This document shows, piece by piece, positions 50,205-57,969 of a stretch of 64,000 bases of DNA. Below the pieces are notes generated by a model, which worked only from the letters and a program-made list of their open reading frames with translations, was not told the DNA's origin and ran no database searches. The stretch covers positions 1-64,000 of the forward strand of contig NZ_JBHUIY010000019.1 of assembly GCF_042683125.1 (NCBI RefSeq), in the 5' to 3' direction. The translations under genes were made by a program, and so were the position numbers. Within the stretch, counting starts at the first letter, position 1; each line of letters opens with the position of its first letter. The DNA is from Phaeospirillum tilakii (lineage in GTDB: Bacteria; Pseudomonadota; Alphaproteobacteria; Rhodospirillales; Magnetospirillaceae).

Positions 50205-50855
50205 ATGTCCCCCCCGCCCCCCGCCCCGCCCCCCGCCCCGCCGGTGACCAGCGCCGCCGGGCTCGGCCTGATCGGCTGCCACCGCTGCGGCCGGCTCAGC
50301 CCGGCGGGCACCCACCGCTGTCCGCGCTGCGGTTCCGCCCTGCACCGGCGCAAGCCGGCCAGCCTCGACCGCACCACCGCCTTGCTGGTGGCGGCGATGA
50401 TCCTCTATCTGCCGGCCAACCTGCTGCCGATGATGGAGACCCGCTCGCTGTTCACCCAGACCCAGGACACCATCCTGAGCGGGGTGGTCTATTTCTGGAC
50501 CACCGGCTCGGCCGGGCTGGCGGTGCTGATCTTCGCCTTCAGCATCCTGATCCCGATGCTGAAGATGGCGGCGCTGGCGACGCTGGTGATTTCGGTCCGC
50601 ACCGGCCGCCCCCGTTCGCGCCGGCAGCGGATGACGCTGTTCCGGGTGATCGAGTTCGTCGGGCGCTGGTCGATGCTCGACGTGTTCGTGGTGACCTTGA
50701 TGGTCGGGCTGGTGCGCTTCGGCTCGCTGGCGGTGGTCAAGGCCGGCCCGGCGGCGGCGGCGTTCGGGGCGGTGGTGGTGTTGACCATGTTGGCGGCGTT
50801 CAGTTTCGATCCCCGCCTGATCTGGGACAAGGACGAGGGCAAGGATGAACGATGA
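50205..50855 (+). CDS. pqiA: PqiA-domain membrane protein, second copy
   Basis: 216 aa, with a Pro/Ala-rich start, a zinc-ribbon (CHRCGRLSPAGTHRCPRCG) and four helices (LLVAAMILYLPANLLPMMET, LAVLIFAFSILIPMLKMAAL). It corresponds to the other half of the E. coli PqiA protein. Its 3' end overlaps the start of pqiB by 11 bp, confirming an operon. Confidence 0.85.
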   Translation: MSPPPPAPPPAPPVTSAAGLGLIGCHRCGRLSPAGTHRCPRCGSALHRRKPASLDRTTALLVAAMILYLPANLLPMMETRSLFTQTQDTILSGVVYFWTTGSAGLAVLIFAFSILIPMLKMAALATLVISVRTGRPRSRRQRMTLFRVIEFVGRWSMLDVFVVTLMVGLVRFGSLAVVKAGPAAAAFGAVVVLTMLAAFSFDPRLIWDKDEGKDER

Positions 50856-52464
50856 TCCCGCCGATCTGGCCGCCGAGCCGGAGATCCGCACCCGGCCGCG
50901 CTGGGTTCCGTCGATGGTGTGGCTGGTGCCGCTGCTGGCGGCGCTGATCGGCGCCTCGCTGGTGATCCAGGCGATCCGCGAGCGCGGCCCGACCATCGTC
51001 GTCAGCTTCTCGACCGCCGAGGGGATCGAGGCCGGCAAGACCAAGGTCAAGTACAAGGCGGTCGATATCGGCGAGGTCACCGCGCTGCACCTCGCCCCCG
51101 ACCGTTCCCGCGTGCTGGTGACGATCGACCTCGCCAAGGAGGCCGAGCAGTTCGCGGTGGCCGACAGCCGGTTCTGGGTGGTGCGGCCGCGTCTGGCCGG
51201 CTCGGGGGTGTCGGGGCTCGACACCCTGCTGTCGGGCTCTTACATCGGGGTCGATGCCGGCTATTCCAGCGAGCGCCGGGCCGAGTTCACCGGCCTCGAA
51301 CGCCCGCCGGCGGTGGCGGCCGACATCCCCGGCCGCCGCTTCACCCTGCGCGCCGAGGACATCGGCTCGCTTGATGTCGGCTCGCCGGTGTTCTTCCGCC
51401 GCATCCAGGTCGGCCATGTCGAGACCACCGCGCTGGCCCCCGATGGCGGCAGCCTGACGCTGGGGATCTTCGTCGATGCCCCCTACGACCATTTCGTCAC
51501 CACCAATGCCCGCTTCTGGCATGCCAGCGGGGTCGATCTCAAGATCGACGCCAACGGGGTCAAGGTCGATACCCAGTCGCTGGCCTCGATCCTGATGGGC
51601 GGCATCGCCTTCGAAAGCCCGGGCAGTCAGGCCGAACCCGCCGCCGACGGCACCGAATTCGCCCTCGCCGCCGACCATACCGAGGCGATGAAGAACCCCG
51701 AGGGCAACGCCTTCCCGCTGCTGCTGCGCTTCCATCAGAGCGTGCGCGGCCTCGCCGTCGGCGCGCCGGTCGATTTCCGTGGCGTCGAACTGGGCCGGGT
51801 GCGCTCGATCGACCTCACCTACGACAAGCGCACCGGCGATTTCGCCCCCGAGGTGCTGCTCGACGTGTTCCCCGAGCGGCTGGCGCTGCCGCTGGAGGAG
51901 GGCAAGAGCAAGAACCGGGTCGCCGCCCGCGCCCGGGGCATCGCCGAACTGGTCCGGCGCGGCCTGCGCGCCCAGTTGCGCACCGGCAGCCTGCTGACCG
52001 GCCAGCTTTACGTCGCGATCGACTTCTTCCCCGATTCCGCCCCGGCCCGGTTCGACCTCACCGCCGAGCCGATGGAGCTGCCGACGGTGGCGAGCGACCT
52101 TCAGGAGCTGTACCAGCAGGTCCAGGCGATCCTGCGCAAGGTCGACCGGCTGCCGATCGAGACGCTGGGCCAGGACGCCCACCGCCTGCTGACCAGCCTC
52201 GATTCCAGCCTCAAGAATCTCGACGCGGTGATGCAGCGCACCAACGGCGAGGTGCTGCCCGAACTGCGCGACAGCCTGAAGCAGATGCGCCAGACGGTCG
52301 AGGCGCTGCAATCGCAGACCGCCGCCGACGCGCCGCTGCAACAGGATTCGCGGCAGGCGCTGCAAACCCTGACCGAGGCGGCGCGGTCGCTGAAGAATTT
52401 GACCGACACCCTCGACCGCCAGCCGGAATCCCTGCTGCGGGGCAAGAAGGATCAGGACAGATGA
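50845..52464 (+). CDS. pqiB: MCE-domain protein PqiB
   Basis: 539 aa. One N-terminal membrane anchor (SMVWLVPLLAALIGASLVI), then three MCE repeats (about 45-140, 160-260, 285-400; for example GIEAGKTKVKYKAVDIGEV, RLAGSGVSGLDTLLSGSYI, GAPVDFRGVELGRVRSIDL). A long C-terminal helical stretch (about 410-539) would form the periplasmic coiled-coil tube seen in PqiB. It carries lipids between inner and outer membranes. Confidence 0.92.
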   Translation: MNDDPADLAAEPEIRTRPRWVPSMVWLVPLLAALIGASLVIQAIRERGPTIVVSFSTAEGIEAGKTKVKYKAVDIGEVTALHLAPDRSRVLVTIDLAKEAEQFAVADSRFWVVRPRLAGSGVSGLDTLLSGSYIGVDAGYSSERRAEFTGLERPPAVAADIPGRRFTLRAEDIGSLDVGSPVFFRRIQVGHVETTALAPDGGSLTLGIFVDAPYDHFVTTNARFWHASGVDLKIDANGVKVDTQSLASILMGGIAFESPGSQAEPAADGTEFALAADHTEAMKNPEGNAFPLLLRFHQSVRGLAVGAPVDFRGVELGRVRSIDLTYDKRTGDFAPEVLLDVFPERLALPLEEGKSKNRVAARARGIAELVRRGLRAQLRTGSLLTGQLYVAIDFFPDSAPARFDLTAEPMELPTVASDLQELYQQVQAILRKVDRLPIETLGQDAHRLLTSLDSSLKNLDAVMQRTNGEVLPELRDSLKQMRQTVEALQSQTAADAPLQQDSRQALQTLTEAARSLKNLTDTLDRQPESLLRGKKDQDR

Positions 52465-53078
52465 GACAGGCAAGCCGGATCGGGCTGATCTTCGCGGCCT
52501 TGGCCCTCGGCGGCTGCGGCGCCTCGCCGCCACCGCGCTACCACGCCTTGCTGGCCGACCCCGCCCCGCTCGGCGGCGGCGGCGCGGCGATGCTGGTCGA
52601 ATTCCTGCCGGTGGCGGTGCCGCAGCGGCTCGACCGCGACGGGCTGGTGCTGGGCGGCGGCGGCGGCGCCCCGCTCGACGTGCGCGACAACGACCGCTGG
52701 GCCGCGCCGCTGGCCGACGAGATGCGCCAGGTGGTGGCCGACGCGCTGTGGCGCCGCCTGCGCGCCGCCGACACCTACCGCGCCCCGGTCGCCCCCGGCG
52801 CCAGCCCGCTGCCGCAATACCGCCTCGCCCTGCGGATCGAACGGTTCGACGCCGTGCCCGGCCGCAGCGCGGCGGTGGAAGGGTCGTGGACGGTGCGCCG
52901 CCTGCCCCAGGGCAGCCCGGCCGCCTGCCGCGCCGGCTTCGCCGTGCCCCTGCCGGGGAACGGCAGCGACGCGGCGGTCGCCGCCCTGGCCGAGGGGGCC
53001 GGCCGGCTGGGGGAGAGAATCGCCGCCAGCCTCGGCCGGCTCGACCGGGGCGAAGCGGATCCCTGTGGCGGGGAATAA
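52461..53078 (+). CDS. pqiC: PqiC-like outer-membrane lipoprotein
   Basis: 205 aa with a lipobox signal (IFAALALGGCG, lipidated Cys about residue 19). ABC_trans_aux/PqiC-type domain: PRYHALLADPAPL, RYAARP-like AAMLVEFLPVAVPQRLDRDG, DNDRWAAPLADEMRQVVADAL. In E. coli PqiC docks the PqiB tube at the outer membrane. Its ATG overlaps the pqiB stop. The operon reads A, A, B, C. Confidence 0.9.
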   Translation: MRQASRIGLIFAALALGGCGASPPPRYHALLADPAPLGGGGAAMLVEFLPVAVPQRLDRDGLVLGGGGGAPLDVRDNDRWAAPLADEMRQVVADALWRRLRAADTYRAPVAPGASPLPQYRLALRIERFDAVPGRSAAVEGSWTVRRLPQGSPAACRAGFAVPLPGNGSDAAVAALAEGAGRLGERIAASLGRLDRGEADPCGGE

Positions 53079-53084
53079 AAACGC

Positions 53085-53166
53085 GGGCGCTTGCCGCGCG
53101 AAGGACAAGGAACGGGTTCCAAGGGCCCTCGGCCCTTGGCGGGTGCGGGCGGCGCCCGCGTCTTTT
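53085..53166. repeat. Family B hairpin repeat between pqiC and radC
   Basis: CTTGCCGCGCGAAGGACAAG, GGGTTCCAAGGGCCCTCGG/CCCTTGG and GCGGGCGGCGCCCGC between convergent genes; probably a bidirectional terminator. Confidence 0.7.
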
Positions 53167-53845
53167 ACAGCAGGCCGAGCGCCTTGAAGCTGACGTCGCC
53201 CTTGCGGCCGATCACCAGATGGTCGTGCAGTTGCACCCCGACCACCGCCAGCGCCTCGCGCACGGCGCGGGTCATTTCGATGTCGGCCTTCGACGGCTTG
53301 GGGTCGCCGCTGGGGTGGTTATGAACCATGATCAGGGCGCTGGCATGCAGGGCCAGGGCGCGGCGCACCACCTCGCGCGGGTAAAGCGGGGTGTGGTCGA
53401 TGGTGCCGGTCTGTTGCAGTTCATCGGCGATCAGCACGTTCTTGCGGTCGAGGAACAGCAGGCGGAACTGTTCCATCGGCAGGGTCGCCATCGCGGTGCG
53501 GCAGTAATCGACCAGCGAATCCCAGCTTGAGATCACCACGCTGTTGATCACCGGGGCGCGGGCCAGCCGGATCGCCGCCTCGCGCGCCACCTTCAGCGCC
53601 ACCGCGGTGCGCTGGTTGATCCCGGCCTCGGCCATCAGCTCCTCGACCGGGGCGGTCAGCACGTCGGCGAAGCTGCCGAAGCGGCGGATCAGCGCCTTGG
53701 CCTGGGGCTTGACGTCGCGACGGGGGATTGCCAGCGTCAGCAGCAGTTCGAGCAGCTCGTAATCGGGCAACGCCTCCGGCGCCTCGAGAAAACGGCGGCG
53801 CAACCGCTCGCGATGCCCCGCGAGATCCTGCTCGTCCTGCTCCAT
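53165..53845 (-). CDS. radC: RadC-family JAB/MPN+ protein
   Basis: 226 aa. Helix-hairpin-helix-like N-terminal part, then a JAMM metalloprotease-like domain with MVHNHPSGDPKPSKADIEMT (the HxHx7-10D metal motif) and the upstream Glu in AVREALAVVGVQLHDHLVIG context. Despite the name, a DNA-repair role is unproven; some family members are linked to stress or competence. Length is usual. Confidence 0.92.
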   Translation of the reverse strand: MEQDEQDLAGHRERLRRRFLEAPEALPDYELLELLLTLAIPRRDVKPQAKALIRRFGSFADVLTAPVEELMAEAGINQRTAVALKVAREAAIRLARAPVINSVVISSWDSLVDYCRTAMATLPMEQFRLLFLDRKNVLIADELQQTGTIDHTPLYPREVVRRALALHASALIMVHNHPSGDPKPSKADIEMTRAVREALAVVGVQLHDHLVIGRKGDVSFKALGLL

Positions 53846-53880
53846 CGCCTCCGCTCATTTCCCGGACCCGGACAGACCAA

Positions 53881-53905
53881 CGGCGGCATCGGGCCGATGC
53901 CGCCG
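53881..53905. terminator. Possible terminator stem between radC and PadR-like gene
   Basis: 12-bp perfect stem CGGCGGCATCGG / CCGATGCCGCCG with a single-base gap. It sits in the 130-bp interval downstream of the PadR-like gene on the minus strand. No T-tract is present. Confidence 0.4.
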
Positions 53906-53974
53906 CGCCACGCCGGGCGCTCCGCCCGGCTCAGGATGCCAAAGCCGCCGGGCGAAGAAAAGCGCCTCCCCCTT

Positions 53975-54520
53975 CTACAAACGGGCGAGGAAGGATTCCA
54001 GCCAGGCCTGGCGTTCCTCCAGCTGCGAGATGTCGTGGTCGAGCCACGCCACCAGCGCGCTGTCGATGCCGTCCTCGCCCACCGCGCTGCCGCGCAGGTC
54101 GATCAGCCGGGCCAGCTCGGTCTCGACCGCCTCGATCAGCCGATCGACCTGGGCCCGCCGTTCCGACGGCTCCAGCAGATCGAGGAAGCGGATCTTCAGC
54201 GCCACCACCAGCTTCGACAGGTCGCTGCCCAGCCGCAGCCGCGCCGTCAGCAGCGCATGCAGCTCGCGCCGGCCGGCGGCGGTGATTTCCAGCCGGGCAT
54301 CGTCCTCCATCCCGGCACCGTCGACCGCCTCGACCAGCCCCTCGTAGCGCAGCAGCTCGATCGAGGTGCCCATCAGTTCCAGCGACGGACCCATGATCCG
54401 GCTGGTGAAATGACGCACCGCCCCGGCCAGTTCGCCATAGCGCATCGACCGGGTGGCGAGAGTGCCGAGGGCACAGAGCCGCACGGCTTCCTTGGGAGTG
54501 AGGGTGTTGTCGGCGAACAT
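53975..54520 (-). CDS. PadR-like transcriptional regulator
   Basis: 181 aa. N-terminal winged helix (TPKEAVRLCALGTLATRSM, YGELAGAVRHFTSRIMGPS, LLRYEGLVEAVDGAGMEDDA, LEITAAGRRELHALL) and a C-terminal helical dimerisation region with LEERQAWLESFLARL. The pattern fits the PadR/Vir family of ligand-responsive repressors. Likely autoregulated; it faces the ELM1-family gene across a 156-bp interval (54521-54676) that is AT-richer than its flanks. Confidence 0.75.
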   Translation of the reverse strand: MFADNTLTPKEAVRLCALGTLATRSMRYGELAGAVRHFTSRIMGPSLELMGTSIELLRYEGLVEAVDGAGMEDDARLEITAAGRRELHALLTARLRLGSDLSKLVVALKIRFLDLLEPSERRAQVDRLIEAVETELARLIDLRGSAVGEDGIDSALVAWLDHDISQLEERQAWLESFLARL

Positions 54521-54676
54521 GGCGGGGGCTCCATGCGAAATTGAACGAATCCAACATACCCGCTCTTAACCAACCTGTCGAGTCATATATTCGTTTTTTG
54601 CATGGAAAGGCTTGCAATCGTAAACAAATAGTTCAGACTGGCCGGTTCTTGAAATCAGGGGCGGAAGGAACGGGGC

Positions 54677-55648
54677 ATGCCGGACGAGGCGGTGCCGGTC
54701 TGGGTGCTGGCCGACGACCGCGCCGGCAATGTCAGTCAGGCGCTGGGGGTGGCCGAGGCGCTGGGCGTCCCGTTCGCGGTCAAGACCCTGGCCTATGACC
54801 GCTGGGGCGCCCTGCCCAACTGGCTGCGCGGGCGCGGCCTGCTCGGGCTGACCCCGGCCAGCCGGGCCGGATTGGTGGCGCCCTGGCCGCGTCTGGTGAT
54901 CGCCGCCGGCCGCCGCACCGCCCCGGTCGCCCGCTGGCTGCGCCACCGCTGCGGCGCGGCGCTGGCCCAGATCATGGATCCCGGCGCCCCCGGCCGCGAC
55001 GAGTTCGCCCTGATCGCCGTGCCGGCCCATGACCGCCCCTCCCCCGGCGCCAACCGTTTCGAGATCCTCGGTGCCCCCCACCGCGTCACCCCGGCCAAGC
55101 TGGCGGCGGCGGCCGAACTGTGGGCGCCGCGCTTCGCCGCCCTGCCCCGCCCCTGGGTCGCGCTGATCGTCGGCGGCGCCACCCGGCGCCGGCCGTTCCC
55201 GGTCGCGCTGGCCGCCGACCTCGGCGCCCGCGTCGCCGCCCTGGCCCAGGACGCCGGCGGCTCGGTGCTGCTGACCACCAGCCGCCGCACCGGCGCCGCC
55301 CAAGCCGAGGCGCTGGCCGCCGCCCTGCCCGAGCCGCGCTGGCTGCATCTGTGGGGCAGCCCGGGCGACAATCCCTATTTCGGCTTCCTCGCTTTGGCCG
55401 ACGCGGTGATCGTCACCGGCGATTCGGTCAGCATGTGCTGCGAGGCCTGCGCCAGCCCGGCCCCGGTGCTGATCTGGGCGCCGCCCGGCTGGGTCGCCCC
55501 CAAGCACCAGCGCCTGCACCGCCTGCTGTTCGAGCGCGGCCTCGCCCGCCCGCTCGACGACGGCGCCAATCTGACGCCGTGGCCCCGGCCCCGGCTCGAT
55601 ACCGCCGGCGAGATCGCCGCCGCCCTGCGGCCGTTGCTGGAGCGATAA
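54677..55648 (+). CDS. ELM1/DUF1022-family GT-B-like protein
   Basis: 323 aa with the DUF1022/ELM1 pattern: VWVLADDRAGNVSQALGVAE, PRLVIAAGRRTAPVARWL, VALIVGGATRRRPF, GSPGDNPYFGFLALADAVIV and TGDSVSMCCEACASPAPVL. The family is widespread in alphaproteobacteria and plants (mitochondrial fission factor ELM1), with a GT-B-like fold; bacterial function is unknown. No signal peptide or membrane helix. Confidence 0.85.
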   Translation: MPDEAVPVWVLADDRAGNVSQALGVAEALGVPFAVKTLAYDRWGALPNWLRGRGLLGLTPASRAGLVAPWPRLVIAAGRRTAPVARWLRHRCGAALAQIMDPGAPGRDEFALIAVPAHDRPSPGANRFEILGAPHRVTPAKLAAAAELWAPRFAALPRPWVALIVGGATRRRPFPVALAADLGARVAALAQDAGGSVLLTTSRRTGAAQAEALAAALPEPRWLHLWGSPGDNPYFGFLALADAVIVTGDSVSMCCEACASPAPVLIWAPPGWVAPKHQRLHRLLFERGLARPLDDGANLTPWPRPRLDTAGEIAAALRPLLER

Positions 55649-55651
55649 GTA

Positions 55652-55791
55652 AAGACGCGGGCTCTGCCCGCCCCCGCCAAGGGCCGAGGGCCCTTGGAAC
55701 CCTTTCCCTTGACCTCGCCGCGCCCAACCATCGATGGGATCCAAGGGCCTTGCGGCCCTTGGCGGGTGCGGGCGGAGCCCGCGTGACTCGG
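55652..55791. repeat. Paired family B repeats
   Basis: Two family B units in opposite orientation: GCGGGCTCTGCCCGC with CCAAGGGCCGAGGGCCCTTGG, then CCAAGGGCCTTGCGGCCCTTGG with GCGGGCGGAGCCCGC. The pair forms one larger inverted repeat. Confidence 0.75.
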
Positions 55792-55858
55792 GGGGAAGCG
55801 CCGCCTAGACTGGCGTCACGCAGACCCAAACGGGTCGATGTCTACGGAGCGGGAACCG

Positions 55859-56098
55859 ATGCAGACGATCTTCGTGATGGTCAAAACCGAACTGGGCCGG
55901 GCCTACGAGGTCGCCACCCTGGCGGTCGACACCGAACTGGTGTCCGAGGTCCATTCGATCTCGGGTCAGTACGACCTGATGCTGAAATGCTATCTCGACG
56001 AGGGGACCGACATCGGCAGCTTCATCACCGAGCGGATCCAGACCCTGCCCGGGGTGCGCGACACCTTCACCCTGATCGCCTTCAAGGCTTTTACCTGA
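55859..56098 (+). CDS. Stand-alone Lrp/AsnC ligand-binding (RAM) domain protein
   Basis: 79 aa from ATG 55859. Begins MQTIFVMVKTELGRAYEVA and continues VHSISGQYDLMLKCYLD and VRDTFTLIAFKAF, which is the RAM half of Lrp/AsnC regulators without the DNA-binding half. Such single-domain proteins form ligand-binding oligomers and may be partners or modulators of full Lrp proteins. It is isolated by repeats on the left and converges with hpnL. Confidence 0.88.
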   Translation: MQTIFVMVKTELGRAYEVATLAVDTELVSEVHSISGQYDLMLKCYLDEGTDIGSFITERIQTLPGVRDTFTLIAFKAFT

Positions 56099-56134
56099 CC
56101 GGAACGGGGGGGGCGCACCGCCTCCCCCGCCGGA

Positions 56135-57109
56135 TCAGGCCTTGTCGCGGGCGCGGGCGGTGGCGCCCTCGATGAAATGCCACGCCAGCAGCGCCGACAG
56201 GCCGAGGAGCAGTTCGCGCCCGCGCTTCAGCAGCGACAAAGCGAGGGCGACCTCGGTCGGCAGGCCGAGCATCGAGCCGAACAGCATGTAGCCGCCTTCC
56301 TGGAGCCCGATCGCGCCCGGCACGATGAAGGCGACGCTGCGGATGGCGAAGATGATGCTCTCCATCGCCAGCACCTCGGCGAGGCTGAGCGGCACCCCGA
56401 GCAGATGCAGCCCGACCCAGGCTTCCGCCGCCCCGGCCAGCCAGGCGGCGAGGTGCCAGCCGACCGAGCGGAGGACGCGGATGCGCTGGCGGTAGATGTC
56501 GTTGATCGAGGCCAGCACCCCCTGTTCGAGGTCGGGGGCGTCCCAGCTTTTCGGCATCAGCCGCGACGGCAGGGTCTCGAGGAAATGGACGAACCAGGAA
56601 CGCTGCACCAGCACCATTCCGGCCAGCACCGGCATCGCCACCAGCAGGGCGATCACCCCCCAGCGGGTGACGTCGGAATGGGGATAGAGCCAGGCCCACA
56701 TCGCCACCCCGGCCAGACTGAACAGGAACTGGCCGGCGGCCTCGGCGGTGATGTCCACCACCACCCCGGCCCCGGCCACCGGGGCACGCACCCCGAAGCG
56801 GGTCAGGTGGCGGATGCCGGCCATCTCGCCCGACAGCGGGATGAAGCCGGCCATCTCGCCGACGCCGTCGCGGATCCAGCGCCCCATCACGAACACCCAC
56901 AGCTTGAGGCGGGGCTCGCCGACCTGGAGCGCCGCCCAGCTCAGGCCGCACAGGGTCATCGGCAGCAGGTGGAAGGCGGTGAGGATCAGCACCCCGCTCC
57001 AGCCGGCCTTGTCGAGGGCGCCGCCGACGTCGCCGAATCCATCGCGCAGCCACCAGGCGATGCCGAGGATGACCGCGATCAGGACCAGCCGCCAGGCGCC
57101 GGACTTCAT
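56135..57109 (-). CDS. hpnL: Hopanoid-associated membrane protein HpnL
   Basis: 324 aa from ATG 57109. Lysylphosphatidylglycerol-synthase-type membrane domain with about eight helices: GEMAGFIPLSGEMAGIRHL, DITAEAAGQFLFSLAG, AMESIIFAIRSVAFIVPGAI and GLQEGGYMLFGSMLGL are family landmarks. HpnL occurs with hopanoid biosynthesis genes and its biochemical role is unknown. Its start overlaps the hpnK stop, making hpnN-hpnK-hpnL a coupled operon. Confidence 0.88.
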   Translation of the reverse strand: MKSGAWRLVLIAVILGIAWWLRDGFGDVGGALDKAGWSGVLILTAFHLLPMTLCGLSWAALQVGEPRLKLWVFVMGRWIRDGVGEMAGFIPLSGEMAGIRHLTRFGVRAPVAGAGVVVDITAEAAGQFLFSLAGVAMWAWLYPHSDVTRWGVIALLVAMPVLAGMVLVQRSWFVHFLETLPSRLMPKSWDAPDLEQGVLASINDIYRQRIRVLRSVGWHLAAWLAGAAEAWVGLHLLGVPLSLAEVLAMESIIFAIRSVAFIVPGAIGLQEGGYMLFGSMLGLPTEVALALSLLKRGRELLLGLSALLAWHFIEGATARARDKA

Positions 57110-57969
57110 GCTTCGGCCGCCGCCTGGACGAACGACACCAGGGTGATGCCGCGGTCGCGCACCCGGGCCCGGTTCGACGGATCGATCAGGGCGCGGTACT
57201 CGGCGCTGACCTGATAGGTGGACGGCATCGGCCGCACCCCCCAATGGCCGGTGGCGGGATGGGAATAGATCTCGGACAGGCCGTCGGGCAGATGGTCGAG
57301 ATAGGACGCGACCTTGGCTAGATCCATCGCCCCGCTGTCGTTGAGCCCGAACGAGCGGTCATTGACCACCAGGCCGGCCGCCTTGGCCCGCGCCCGCATC
57401 CAGGCGCACAGCGGCGCATAGGCCAGCCCGTTGAACAGCCGCAGCCCGATCTTGTCACCACGCGCGGCGATCGAGGCCAGCGCCGGCTCGTAGGGGATGC
57501 GGATCCCGAGCGCGCCGAACTCGACCGCCAGATCGACCGCGATCGCGAACAGGGTCGGGTGCTGGTGGTAATGATGATGGAAATCGACATGGGCGAGACG
57601 CAGGCCGGTGGCGGCGAAACGCTCGAACTGGGCCCGCATCTCCTCGCGCGCCTGACGCTGGGCCTCGCGGTCGAGGAAAATCCGCGCCCCCTTGCGCACC
57701 AGATCGCGGCCGAAGCGGCCGTCCGGGCCGACCAGGGCCGGGATCGCCTCGGGCGGCAGCGCCGGAATGCCGTCGACCATGGTGACGTGCAGACCGACGC
57801 CGAGGCGCGGCAGCCGCTTGGCCCGGGCCACCGCGTCGGCGCAGGCCGCCTCGGTCACCATCAGGCTGGCCGAGGTGAGGATGCCGTTGACGTGGGCGTC
57901 CTCGACCGCCTCGTTGACCTCGACCGAACGGCCGAAATCATCGGCGGTGACGATCAACCTCTTGCTCAT
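57106..57969 (-). CDS. hpnK: Hopanoid biosynthesis deacetylase HpnK
   Basis: 287 aa from ATG 57969. YdjC/ChbG-type deacetylase: RLIVTADDFGRS gives the first metal-ligand Asp-Asp, HVDFHHHYHQHP the His cluster. HpnK removes the acetyl group from N-acetylglucosaminyl bacteriohopanetetrol in composite hopanoid synthesis. It overlaps hpnN upstream by ATGA. No HpnI or HpnJ gene is in the window, so the rest of the pathway lies elsewhere. Confidence 0.9.
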   Translation of the reverse strand: MSKRLIVTADDFGRSVEVNEAVEDAHVNGILTSASLMVTEAACADAVARAKRLPRLGVGLHVTMVDGIPALPPEAIPALVGPDGRFGRDLVRKGARIFLDREAQRQAREEMRAQFERFAATGLRLAHVDFHHHYHQHPTLFAIAVDLAVEFGALGIRIPYEPALASIAARGDKIGLRLFNGLAYAPLCAWMRARAKAAGLVVNDRSFGLNDSGAMDLAKVASYLDHLPDGLSEIYSHPATGHWGVRPMPSTYQVSAEYRALIDPSNRARVRDRGITLVSFVQAAAEA

